Below, one piece after another: positions 1-6,336 of a stretch of 9,419 nucleotides of DNA. A program made the position numbers and the translations under genes. The notes under the pieces are model-generated. The model saw only the letters and a program-made list of their open reading frames with translations. It made no database searches and was not told the DNA's origin. Origin of the DNA: Cytophagales bacterium (GTDB lineage: Bacteria > Bacteroidota > Bacteroidia > Cytophagales > Cyclobacteriaceae); contig DPSB01000659.1 of the NCBI GenBank assembly GCA_003537495.1, forward strand, positions 1-9,419. The letters run 5' to 3'. Positions within the stretch are counted from its first letter, which is position 1; every line of letters begins with the position of its first letter.

Positions 1-20
1 ACAAACTAAAAACCATAAAT

Positions 21-464
21 ATGAATACAACTAAATTTTTCAAAAACATCTTTTTGTTAGCCCTGGTAGCAACATTTTTAGTTGCTTGTAGTGATGAAGA
101 AATAATTCCAAGCTCTGAGTTACCCTCATCCATTAAAGATTACGTAAGCACACATTTTCCGGCTAACGAAATAATTCAGGTTGTAAAAGACCGCGATGGA
201 TTTTCTAAATCTTATGATGTGATCTTAGCCGGGTCTATTTCATTGGAGTTCAACAAGAAGAATAACATCACCGAGATCAGCAGCATTTCTCAACTTCCTG
301 ACAGTGTAATCCCGGAAAAAATCAGACAACATACCGCAACTAATTTTCCTGATAATGTAATTATTGGCTGGGAGCTGGATGACCGCAATCAACAAGTTAA
401 GTTGAATAACGGGCTTGAGTTAGAGTTTACCAAAAGCGGTGACTTTTTAAGAATTGACAATTAA
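21..464 (+). CDS. PepSY-like (DUF2874-type) lipoprotein
   Basis: A 147-residue exported lipoprotein. The N-terminus has two lysines, a hydrophobic segment (about residues 10-20) and a lipobox LVAC with the lipid-accepting Cys at 23, followed by acidic residues. The mature part is two copies of one module, about 34-88 and 92-146. Each starts LP-S/D-S, carries an HFP or NFP plus N-x-I-I motif, and ends in G-x-x-LEF-x-K. This two-module layout matches the beta-lactamase-inhibitor-like PepSY-like family common in Bacteroidota, whose members sit in the periplasm or outer membrane; their ligand is not established. The next gene, also a lipoprotein, starts 24 bases after the stop, so the two are probably co-transcribed. 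Only 20 bases precede the start codon here, so the promoter cannot be judged. The family call is by motif pattern; the function is unknown. Confidence 0.8.
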   Translation: MNTTKFFKNIFLLALVATFLVACSDEEIIPSSELPSSIKDYVSTHFPANEIIQVVKDRDGFSKSYDVILAGSISLEFNKKNNITEISSISQLPDSVIPEKIRQHTATNFPDNVIIGWELDDRNQQVKLNNGLELEFTKSGDFLRIDN

Positions 465-488
465 TATTTAAGCCCAAAGCCATTAGCG

Positions 489-1193
489 ATGAAACGGATT
501 AACCTTATTTTACTTTTGTCGGCCTCCGTGTGGTTAACAGCCTGCTTGAATGACGAAGATCCGGGGCCACGCCAGCAAGATGCACGTTCATTTGCAGTTG
601 TTGATTTTGATAGGGTGGAAGCTGGCGATGCATTGGATGTAACGATTATAGCGGGTACACATTACACGATAAAAGCAGAGGGCGATCGGAGAAATCTGGA
701 TGACCTGGAAGTTTTTAAAAGTGGCAATTCGCTGATCGTTCGTTTCGATGAATCTGAAAATCGCCAATACACTACATTCGTTACCATAACAATGCCTGAG
801 TTGGTGGGTATAAATTTTTCGGGAGCCGTAAACGGTAAGGTAAGTGGCTTTGATGATGTGGCGCGTTTGGATGTTACGTTATCGGGTGCATCGTTGGGGC
901 AGGTAGATATGGATGCTGATGAACTGTATCTGAATGTAAATGGCGCATCGCAATTACGCTTGCGCGGAGATGGCAACTTGATGGATGGTAGTATTTCCGG
1001 AGCTTCAGTACTTACTGCATTCGAGTACGAAACGGTGCAAGCCAAGCTTCATGTTTCTGGAGCGAGCCAGGGTCGGGTTAATGTATCGCAGCAATTGCAG
1101 GTGGTAGCTACCGGAGCAAGTGAAATAATTTACCGTGGCGAACCCGAGTTGATCGTTGAAACATCGGGAGCAAGTGTGGTGAAGAAGGATTAA
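489..1193 (+). CDS. GIN domain (DUF2807) lipoprotein
   Basis: A 234-residue putative lipoprotein with a signal peptide ending in lipobox LTAC, Cys at 19. The rest matches the 'head GIN domain' family (DUF2807). It opens with a strand-rich segment (F35-D49, V51-E64) containing the typical GDALDV and DDLEV phrases. From residue 111 a turn motif of S/N/T-G-A-S type recurs at 111, 132, 151, 170, 190, 208 and 226, that is every 18-21 residues. This fits the rungs of a right-handed beta-helix or stacked beta fold. Such proteins are cell-surface or periplasmic in Bacteroidota, with no agreed biochemical role; adhesion or polysaccharide binding has been suggested for the fold. It follows the PepSY-like lipoprotein by 24 bases and is closed by a strong terminator 22 bases after its stop. 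Length is normal for the family and nothing seems missing. Confidence 0.88.
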   Translation: MKRINLILLLSASVWLTACLNDEDPGPRQQDARSFAVVDFDRVEAGDALDVTIIAGTHYTIKAEGDRRNLDDLEVFKSGNSLIVRFDESENRQYTTFVTITMPELVGINFSGAVNGKVSGFDDVARLDVTLSGASLGQVDMDADELYLNVNGASQLRLRGDGNLMDGSISGASVLTAFEYETVQAKLHVSGASQGRVNVSQQLQVVATGASEIIYRGEPELIVETSGASVVKKD

Positions 1194-1215
1194 CTCAACA
1201 ATATAAACTACTCAG

Positions 1216-1250
1216 AAGCCTGACCATCTCAAGAATGGTCAGGCTTTTTT
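1216..1250 (+). terminator. Intrinsic terminator after the GIN-domain gene
   Basis: A perfect 12-bp stem, 1216-1227 (AAGCCTGACCAT) with 1235-1246, encloses a 7-base loop (1228-1234) and runs into a T-tract at 1245-1250. It lies 22 bases after the + strand stop and 15 bases before the 3' end of the convergent minus-strand gene. The T-tract favours rightward transcription. The opposite side is only moderately A-rich, so leftward termination would be weaker. Confidence 0.9.
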
Positions 1251-1265
1251 ATTAGATATTACTCA

Positions 1266-2231
1266 TCAAACCCCTTTAAAAAACTCAAACGAATTTTTTA
1301 AAGTATCAATGGGAGTTGGAGTAAGGTCGCGCTCTAAGTAAAAATGTTCGGCCCCCGATTTTACAGCTTGTGTTATAATTCCTTTTATATCAAATACTCC
1401 AGTGCCGGGGTCGGCCATTTTAGGGAACAGCGTCATCCATTGGTCGGGTGTACTGCCATCGCCAGAAAAACGAATGGGTTCGCTGGCATCTTTAATGTGT
1501 AACAACTTAAAGCGACCAGGATTACTTTTCATAAACTCAATCGGGCTTGCGCCTCCGGCTGTCATCCAGAAAATATCCAACTCAAACACTACATGCTTAG
1601 GGTCAGTGTTCTTCAATAAAACTTCCATAGGCGTTTGGCCATTCTCTGTCCAGTGTTCGTACCCATGATTGTGATACACAAATGTAAGTCCGTAGTCGGC
1701 CATCTTTTTACCGATCTGATTAAACTCTTCGGCCAGTTTTTTAAAATGATCGAGTGTCCAGCGTTCATCGGTGTTGCTCAGGTTAAGTGCAGGAATGGCC
1801 ACATACCGTGTTCCTAATTTGCTCAATGCTTCCATGGCCGGTTTTAAATTCTTGCGCATGGTAATCAGATCCAGATGTACCGAAGGTGTGCTTAATCCAA
1901 AATCTTTCAGCATAGCTTTTACATCGCTAACCGAGTGACCATAAAATGCATTGGCCTCAATGCCCAATTGTGCCGAAATGGGTTTCCAACGGTCTATGGT
2001 TTCGGTGGCACTAAAATCATACGGCCCAAAAAATTCAATCTCTTTATATCCAATTTCGCTTAGGGTTTTTAGCGTGCCTTTTAAATCTTTGGATACCATC
2101 TGCGGAATGGTAAACAACTGAATGCCCCAGGTTTTTTTCTGCTCCGTAAGCGTTTGGGCTAAAATCCCGGAAACGGGTAGAGCGGCCAGCGTGGTGCTTG
2201 CTAATTGAATAAATCGTCTGCGAGGTATCAT
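1266..2231 (-). CDS. Tat-exported sugar phosphate isomerase/epimerase (xylose isomerase-like TIM barrel)
   Basis: A 321-residue protein of the AP-endonuclease 2 / xylose isomerase-like TIM-barrel superfamily. It starts with a twin-arginine leader (RRRFIQL at residues 4-10, then a hydrophobic stretch and a likely cut after ILA at about 25), so a folded metalloenzyme is probably exported. Barrel signatures in order are GIQLFT (36-41), GYKEIEFFGPY (61-71), SVHLD (117-121), VYHNHGYEH (185-193), FELDIFW (216-222), LLHIKD (243-248) and FYLERD (297-302). The His, Asp and Glu residues in these motifs are the usual divalent-metal and substrate ligands of the superfamily. Length is typical of Cytophagales homologues. 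The substrate cannot be read from sequence; related exported members are usually linked to sugar or inositol breakdown. It has no same-strand partner here and is divergent from the response regulator gene across 101 bp. Confidence 0.85.
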   Translation of the reverse strand: MIPRRRFIQLASTTLAALPVSGILAQTLTEQKKTWGIQLFTIPQMVSKDLKGTLKTLSEIGYKEIEFFGPYDFSATETIDRWKPISAQLGIEANAFYGHSVSDVKAMLKDFGLSTPSVHLDLITMRKNLKPAMEALSKLGTRYVAIPALNLSNTDERWTLDHFKKLAEEFNQIGKKMADYGLTFVYHNHGYEHWTENGQTPMEVLLKNTDPKHVVFELDIFWMTAGGASPIEFMKSNPGRFKLLHIKDASEPIRFSGDGSTPDQWMTLFPKMADPGTGVFDIKGIITQAVKSGAEHFYLERDLTPTPIDTLKNSFEFFKGV

Positions 2232-2332
2232 AATGCGAAGGTTTAAATTGAAATTTAGGGTAAATGGTACACAGTTACGATTTTAGCACCAGTTTTTTAG
2301 TGGAAAGAAGTTAGGCAAATTATATTTACTAA

Positions 2333-2743
2333 ATGAAAAAGTTGGTTTTTATTATTGATGACGATCCCGTCTATCTCAAGTTCATGAAGGGGCACTTCGG
2401 GCAGATGCCGCAGTATGAAACACAGGTATTTCAATCGGGCCCCGAAGGTATTGCTGCTTTGGATCAGGCCAAACCTTACCTGATTATTCTCGACCACTTA
2501 TTTACAAACGCACCCGATAAAACCGGTTTAGATTACTTGAAAGAAATTCGTAAGAAGCAATCGGGCATACCTGTTATTTATATTACCGGGTTAAACGATG
2601 AAAGTCTTCGGGCAAAAACCAAAAAGCTAAAGGTTGCCGATCACATTTTAAAGAACGATGCCTTTCTGATTCACCTGCGCACAGCTATGGATAAATTAGA
2701 TGCGCCACCCAAAGGAATTCTGAGCAAGCTTTTCAAAAAATAG
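2333..2743 (+). CDS. Stand-alone response regulator receiver domain protein
   Basis: A 136-residue CheY-like protein made of a receiver domain and a short basic tail, with no DNA-binding or enzymatic output domain. The acidic pocket is D9-D10-D11, the phosphoacceptor is D54 (in LIILDHLF), the switch Thr is T85 (VIYITG), and the conserved Lys is K107 (HILKND). All residues needed for phosphorylation are therefore present. Single-domain receivers usually act by protein contact, as in phosphorelays or motility control. No histidine kinase lies in the window, so its partner is unknown. The last 14 residues (PPKGILSKLFKK region) are basic and amphipathic. The dehydrogenase gene downstream starts 32 bases after the stop and may share its transcript, though no functional link is evident. 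The ATG is preceded by an A/T-rich leader with no clear Shine-Dalgarno, normal for the phylum. Confidence 0.9.
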   Translation: MKKLVFIIDDDPVYLKFMKGHFGQMPQYETQVFQSGPEGIAALDQAKPYLIILDHLFTNAPDKTGLDYLKEIRKKQSGIPVIYITGLNDESLRAKTKKLKVADHILKNDAFLIHLRTAMDKLDAPPKGILSKLFKK

Positions 2744-2775
2744 CACGTAACTTTTCGCGATAAACAATAGCCCAC

Positions 2776-3750
2776 GTGAAAGCATTGGTTTGTCGCGCTT
2801 ACGGATTGCCACACACACTTCAATTGGCAGAAATAAATCAACCACACATTGAGGCGGATGAAGTGTTGGTGAAGGTGGCGTACTGTGGTGTAAACTTTCC
2901 AGATACACTCCTCATTCAAAATAAATATCAGTTTAAACCTACACTACCATTTTCGCCTGGTGGCGAAGTGGCCGGAACGGTTGTAGCAACTGGTGTGGAT
3001 GTAGCACACATAAAAGTTGGCGAGCGTGTTGTGGGATTGTGTGGTTGGGGTGGCTTTGCCGAATATGTGGCCGTAAAATCAACGCGTGTGTTTGTATTGC
3101 CTTCAGAAATGAATCTACATTCGGCAGCGGCAACTTTTTATAACTACGCTACTTCTTATTATGCACTAAAAGACAGGGCAAATCTAAAACCGGGCGAAAA
3201 GCTTTTAGTGCTGGGTGCAGGTAGTGGTGTTGGTCTGGCTGCAGTTGAATTGGGAAAGCAGTTAGGCGCTACCGTTATTGCGACCGCTTCCGCAGATGAT
3301 AAATTAACGTACTGTAAAAACAAGGGTGCCGATTTTATAATCAATTATGCCACGCACGATTTGAAAGAAAGTGTAAAGGAAATTGCGCAAGATGGTGTGG
3401 ATGTAATTTTTGATCCCATAGGCGGAACACTTGCCGAAACAGCTTTACGCACGATTAACTGGGGCGGTAGGTATTTGGTTGTGGGTTTTGCTTCTGGTAG
3501 CATTCCCAACTTTGCAGCAAATGTTCCGCTGTTAAAGGGCGCTTCTATAGTAGGTGTTTTCTGGAGTGGCTTTGCCGCGAAAGAACCAACGCGCAATGCA
3601 GCCAACATGCAGCAGTTGATTCAATGGCATAGCGAAGGAAAAATCAGTCAGCAGATTTATAAAACCTATTCGTTACAAGAAGCACCACAAGCGTTGCAAG
3701 ATATGATAGACAGAAAAGTGATTGGGAAAGCGGTAGTACAGATTGAGTAG
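2776..3750 (+). CDS. Zinc-free NADPH:quinone oxidoreductase family (MDR) dehydrogenase
   Basis: A 324-residue medium-chain dehydrogenase/reductase of the quinone oxidoreductase (QOR) group, predicted cytosolic. The N-terminal GroES-like domain begins MKALVCRAYG and has GVNFPDTL (38-45) and PGGEVAG (61-67). The Rossmann domain carries the nucleotide-binding motif LGAGSGVGLAA (146-156), and DPIGG at 213-217 is typical of the family. The zinc-ligand cysteines of alcohol dehydrogenases are absent, in line with QOR/crotonyl-CoA-reductase-like members that reduce quinones or enoyl substrates with NADPH. The true substrate cannot be told. The start is a GTG: it gives the expected family N-terminus exactly and no closer ATG fits. 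It lies 32 bases after the response regulator gene, and its 3' end runs directly into the 83-bp inverted-repeat element. Confidence 0.9.
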   Translation: MKALVCRAYGLPHTLQLAEINQPHIEADEVLVKVAYCGVNFPDTLLIQNKYQFKPTLPFSPGGEVAGTVVATGVDVAHIKVGERVVGLCGWGGFAEYVAVKSTRVFVLPSEMNLHSAAATFYNYATSYYALKDRANLKPGEKLLVLGAGSGVGLAAVELGKQLGATVIATASADDKLTYCKNKGADFIINYATHDLKESVKEIAQDGVDVIFDPIGGTLAETALRTINWGGRYLVVGFASGSIPNFAANVPLLKGASIVGVFWSGFAAKEPTRNAANMQQLIQWHSEGKISQQIYKTYSLQEAPQALQDMIDRKVIGKAVVQIE

Positions 3751-3754
3751 AAAA

Positions 3755-3837
3755 TTAACCACAAAGACGCGGAGCCGTAAAGCATACGACAAAGAAGTTC
3801 TGAGGAATTCTCTGCGCCTTCGCGCCTCTGCGGTTAA
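3755..3837. repeat. 83-bp element with 16-bp imperfect terminal inverted repeats
   Basis: The space between two convergent stop codons (3750 and 3842) is almost wholly one element. The left end TTAACCACAAAGACGC (3755-3770) matches the inverse of the right end (3822-3837, reverse complement TTAACCGCAGAGGCGC) at 13 of 16 positions. All three differences are A/G. In minus-strand RNA they become G-U wobbles, so the arms pair over all 16 positions; in plus-strand RNA they are A-C mismatches. The minus-strand hairpin would be followed by UUUUCU (from 3749-3754), so it could end transcription of the FKBP gene. The interior is C/T-purine patterned (CTCTGCGCCTTCGCGCCTCTGC) and has a smaller inverted repeat around the GAATTC at 3805-3810. 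It looks like a small mobile or extragenic palindromic repeat (MITE/REP-like). No second copy is in the window, so dispersal is inferred. Confidence 0.7.
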
Positions 3838-3841
3838 TAAA

Positions 3842-4588
3842 TCAATTCACCTTTATCAACTCCACTTCAAAAATCAAAACGGAGTTTGGTGGAATTTGTC
3901 CACCGGCTCCTTGTTCGCCATAGGCAAGTTCTGATGGCAAGTAAAGAATCCACTTGTCACCTTCGCGCATTAATTGTAAAGCTTCAGTCCAACCGGCAAT
4001 AACTTCGCCAACACCAAAGGTTGCCGGCTCGCCACGCTCCACCGAACTATCAAACACAGTTCCATCTAAAAGTTTACCGGTATAATGTACGGTTGCCTGA
4101 TCGGCAGCGGTGGGCTTTTTACCAGTGCCAGCATTCACAATCTTATATTGTAAACCACTTGCCGTTTCAATTACTCCGGGCTTGGTTTTGTTCTCGGCAA
4201 GAAAGGCAACACCTGCCGCTTTTGCTTTTGCAACCTTGGCCTCCATTGCTTGTTGCATATATACCTGCACATACATAGCTGCATCTTGTGGTTGAAGTTG
4301 CAGCGAATCTTCCTTAAATACATCGCGCATACCAATGGTTAACGATTCATAATCAAGTGAATCGCCACCTTGCATTTTTAAATTTTTTGAAACCAATACA
4401 CCTAATGCATAGCTGGCTTTTTTATGCGGATCGTTCAGATCGGCCTTTTGAGTTTTCTGATCGTTGATTTGTTTTTTCAAGGCTTCAACTTCGGCAGTAA
4501 GCTGCTGCGTTTTGGCAAGTAGTTCTTTTTTGGATTGTGCATTTACCAGCAGGCTGCAGAGCAACAGGGGCAGAATCAGGAATTTCAT
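3842..4588 (-). CDS. Exported FKBP-type peptidyl-prolyl cis-trans isomerase (FkpA/Mip-like)
   Basis: A 248-residue periplasmic prolyl isomerase and chaperone-like protein. It has a signal peptide (residues 1-18, MKFLILP through VNA; the Cys at 11 is not in a good lipobox). A charged heptad-like coiled-coil segment follows (about 19-50), then an FKBP_N dimerisation domain (about 55-130, with KKASYALGVLVSKNLK), a linker and a C-terminal FKBP domain (about 143-248). Active-site residues typical of FKBP12 folds are visible: Y169 (VHYTG), F179-D180 (TVFDSS), V196-I197 and W200 (EVIAGW), Y223 (LAYGEQG) and F240. The fold and catalytic pocket therefore look intact. Proteins of this layout assist folding of exported proteins. 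It is transcribed alone, with a candidate promoter at 4614-4646. Its 3' end is four bases from the inverted-repeat element that may terminate it. Confidence 0.93.
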   Translation of the reverse strand: MKFLILPLLLCSLLVNAQSKKELLAKTQQLTAEVEALKKQINDQKTQKADLNDPHKKASYALGVLVSKNLKMQGGDSLDYESLTIGMRDVFKEDSLQLQPQDAAMYVQVYMQQAMEAKVAKAKAAGVAFLAENKTKPGVIETASGLQYKIVNAGTGKKPTAADQATVHYTGKLLDGTVFDSSVERGEPATFGVGEVIAGWTEALQLMREGDKWILYLPSELAYGEQGAGGQIPPNSVLIFEVELIKVN

Positions 4589-4613
4589 TTTTTTCGTTTA
4601 ATTTTTAGCGGTG

Positions 4614-4646
4614 CAAAGAAACGAATACTAAGGGCTTTCGCAAAAA
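4614..4646 (-). promoter_or_regulatory. Candidate Bacteroidota-type promoter for the FKBP gene
   Basis: On the minus strand TTTTTG (4641-4646) and TTTCTTTG (4614-4621) are separated by exactly 19 bases. The phylum consensus is TTTG, 19-21 bases, TAnnTTTG; only the A of the -7 box deviates. The box ends 25 bases before the ATG. Found by eye, not by a model. Confidence 0.4.
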
Positions 4647-4696
4647 GCGATTCTTGACTATTCATTAACAAAAATTTTTAAGCATGTTGGGCAGAG

Positions 4697-4717
4697 TTGC
4701 TTAGCTTTGATAAGCAA
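4697..4717 (+). promoter_or_regulatory. -7 box inside a 7-bp inverted repeat (candidate promoter/operator)
   Basis: TAGCTTTG (4702-4709) is a perfect TAnnTTTG -7 box, 19 bases before the ATG at 4729. It sits inside the perfect inverted repeat TTGCTTA-GCTTTGA-TAAGCAA (4697-4717). A dyad over the -7 region could be an operator or a 5' hairpin. No good TTG at -33 is seen, so the promoter call is moderate. Confidence 0.4.
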
Positions 4718-4728
4718 AATCAACCCCC

Positions 4729-5815
4729 ATGAACAAACGCGACTTCCTTAAAAACCTGGGCTTACTTTCGCTGAGCAGTTTACCCTTGTTTGATTCTATT
4801 GCAAAAGCAAATGAAAACACTGCGCACCTATCTGCGGAAGCAGCAGTGGGATAATAAGCGCAAGATGGCTGCAAAGCTTGCAGAGTTAGCAGGATGTTCG
4901 CCCGAAGAATTGATCATTACACGCAACACCACCGAATCATTAGACATGATTATTGGCGGCATACATTGGAAAGCTGGTGACGAAGCTGTGATGGCTGAAC
5001 AGGATTATGGTTCGATGCTGAACCATTTTAAACTGATGGAAAAGAAATACGGCATCGTTAATAAAATTATTTCGGTGCCCAATCATCCTCAGTCAGACGA
5101 AGAGATTGTAAAGCTTTATGAAAGCGCTATCACACCCAAAACAAAACTGCTGATGGTTTGCCACATGATTAACATTACCGGCCATGTGTTGCCGGTAAGA
5201 AAAATCTGCGACATGGCGCATGCCAAAGGTGTGGAGGTAATGGTAGATGGCGCACACGCATTTGCACACCTTAATTTTTCTATTGCTGATTTGGGTTGCG
5301 ATTATTACGGTGCCAGTTTGCATAAATGGTTAAGTGTTCCGCTGGGTGCAGGCATCTTGTATGTAAAAAAAGGCAAAGCTGCCAATGTGTGGCCGTTGTT
5401 GGCCTCGGGTAATCCCGATCAAAATGATATTTATAGTTTAAATCAAACCGGAACACATCCGGTTTATACCGATCTAACCATTGCCAACTCCATTGATTTC
5501 TATTTGAAAATTGGCCGCGACCGCAAAGAAGAACGTCTGCGGTATTTGCAACGCCACTGGACAACCAAAGTACGCGGACTAAAACATATTGTGGTGAATA
5601 CACCTGACGATTCTAAACGCCATGCCGGCATTGGCAATGTAGGTGTGGTGGGGATGAAACCACAAGATCTGGCCGATACCTTATTGAAGAAATACAAGAT
5701 TTATACGGTAGCCATTGATGGTGCCGGAGTACATGGTTGCCGCATTACACCCAATGTTTACACCACTACTCAGGAACTGGATACGTTTGTGGCTGCCTTG
5801 AAAGACTTAGGCTAA
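4729..5815 (+). pseudogene. Class V aminotransferase-fold PLP enzyme, disrupted near the N-terminus
   Basis: The body (frame of 4811-5815) is clearly a class V aminotransferase-fold protein of the isopenicillin-N-epimerase-like group. Numbered from the TTG at 4790, it has RNTTES (45-50, phosphate region), HMINITGHVLPVRKI (125-139), DGAHAFAHL (153-161) with the PLP-contacting Asp, and SLHKWL (176-181) with the Schiff-base Lys at 179. The natural start appears to be ATG 4729, which encodes a signal-like leader (MNKRDFLKNLGLLSLSSLPL onward), but that frame stops at 4852-4854. The body is in the next frame, open only from 4775, and becomes family-like abruptly at QWDNKRKMAA (W at 4847). Homologues, as I recall them, have about 50-65 more residues here, including the asparagine/glycine-rich active-site segment. 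This suggests an internal deletion with loss of frame. A shortened protein from ATG 4811 (334 residues) is possible but would lack export and part of the active site. Confidence 0.65.
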
Positions 5816-5830
5816 ACGCTGTTTTTAGCC
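5810..5830 (+). terminator. Weak terminator-like hairpin at the aminotransferase stop
   Basis: A perfect 7-bp stem, GGCTAAA (5810-5816) with TTTAGCC (5824-5830), has a 7-base loop and includes the TAA stop codon. It is followed by AGATTT, not a proper T-run, so termination would be weak at best. Confidence 0.3.
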
Positions 5831-5943
5831 AGATTTCAAGTTGATTGTTAACGGCAGTTCAACATTAGGTTAATAACCGGCTTACCTATTGAACCACAGG
5901 GTATTCATTTGCGTTATTTGTACTAACAACAACCACTAATTGT

Positions 5944-6153
5944 ATGTTACACTCACCCAAACTGGCTATCCTGCAAAGTCTGGATGCTATGGACAAGGTG
6001 CAAATGGAAGAGGTGCTCAATTACATTAAGGGCATTCTTAACCAGCCTGAAAAAACTTCGGATTACAAGAGCTTCAAAAAAGAAGCGATGAAGGAAATCA
6101 GGCAGGCCTTGCGCCAGGAGAAAGGCAAAAAGAAACTGCGGTTAGCCGCATAG
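5944..6153 (+). CDS. Small basic protein of unknown function (69 residues)
   Basis: I do not assign this to a named family. It is 69 residues. The first half (about 5-34, SPKLAILQSLDAMDKVQMEE onward to ILN) reads as one or two amphipathic helices of the kind seen in short antitoxin-like or regulatory proteins. The second half is strongly basic (KSFKKEAMKEIRQAL, then KGKKKLRLAA), which could bind nucleic acid. There is no signal peptide, membrane segment or cysteine. It stands alone: 128 bp after the aminotransferase remnant and convergent with the pseudouridine synthase gene 183 bp away. No toxin-like partner gene adjoins it, which argues against a classic toxin-antitoxin pair. Regular amino-acid composition, an ATG start and a clean stop support it being real. 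Confidence 0.6.
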   Translation: MLHSPKLAILQSLDAMDKVQMEEVLNYIKGILNQPEKTSDYKSFKKEAMKEIRQALRQEKGKKKLRLAA

Positions 6154-6336
6154 CCTTTCCGCATCCTGCGGTACTACAGATGGCTCTTACGCATCTGATG
6201 GGAAATTCTTCTCTCTTATAGTTTCTGATTACAGAATGGTTATCACACGAAAGTATTCAGATAGCAGTAATCAGTATACGTCAAGATGGATTGTTATTAA
6301 ACTGCCTACTGTATCCTGCCTACTGCCAACTTGAAG
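6154..6336. other. Non-coding stretch between convergent genes
   Basis: The longest gap in the window (183 bp). I see no open frame of note. It holds two small hairpins right after the small gene (CCGCA-TCC-TGCGG at 6159-6171 and CAGATG/CATCTG at 6177-6197), neither with a T-run. It also has a distant 8-bp inverted pair (6225-6232 with 6267-6274) and a heptanucleotide repeat at its right end. Confidence 0.6.
6301..6335. repeat. Degenerate heptanucleotide tandem repeat (about 5 x 7 bp)
   Basis: Read in sevens from 6301 the units are ACTGCCT, ACTGTAT, CCTGCCT, ACTGCCA and ACTTGAA. The clearest part is the direct repeat CTGCCTACTG at 6302-6311 and 6316-6325, exactly 14 bases apart. The array ends one base before the stop codon of the pseudouridine synthase gene. 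Similar ACTGCCT/ACTGCCA arrays are familiar to me from intergenic DNA of Bacteroidota. Confidence 0.55.

Noticed and set aside
662..1045. 127-codon frame opposite the GIN-domain gene
   Set aside because: Shadow of the repeated GIN coding sequence; serine/proline-rich product without motifs, and no promoter or spacing support.
2321..2328. TATATTTA as a -7 box for the response regulator gene
   Set aside because: Ends only four bases before the ATG and has no TTG at -33; it would imply a leaderless transcript on weak evidence.
3743..3934. 63-codon frame on the + strand overlapping the end of the dehydrogenase gene
   Set aside because: It runs through the inverted-repeat element and antisense to the FKBP gene; its protein has no family pattern.
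4729..4854. Programmed frameshift joining the aminotransferase leader and body
   Set aside because: No slippery sequence is evident in the 4775-4851 overlap, and a simple shift would still leave the family's N-terminal segment missing.
5280..5603. 107-codon frame opposite the aminotransferase body
   Set aside because: Antisense shadow; the + strand frame has clear catalytic motifs over the same stretch.
6225..6274. Inverted pair CTGATTAC / GTAATCAG in the 183-bp gap
   Set aside because: Only 8 bp with a 34-base spacer; expected by chance in A/T-rich DNA.
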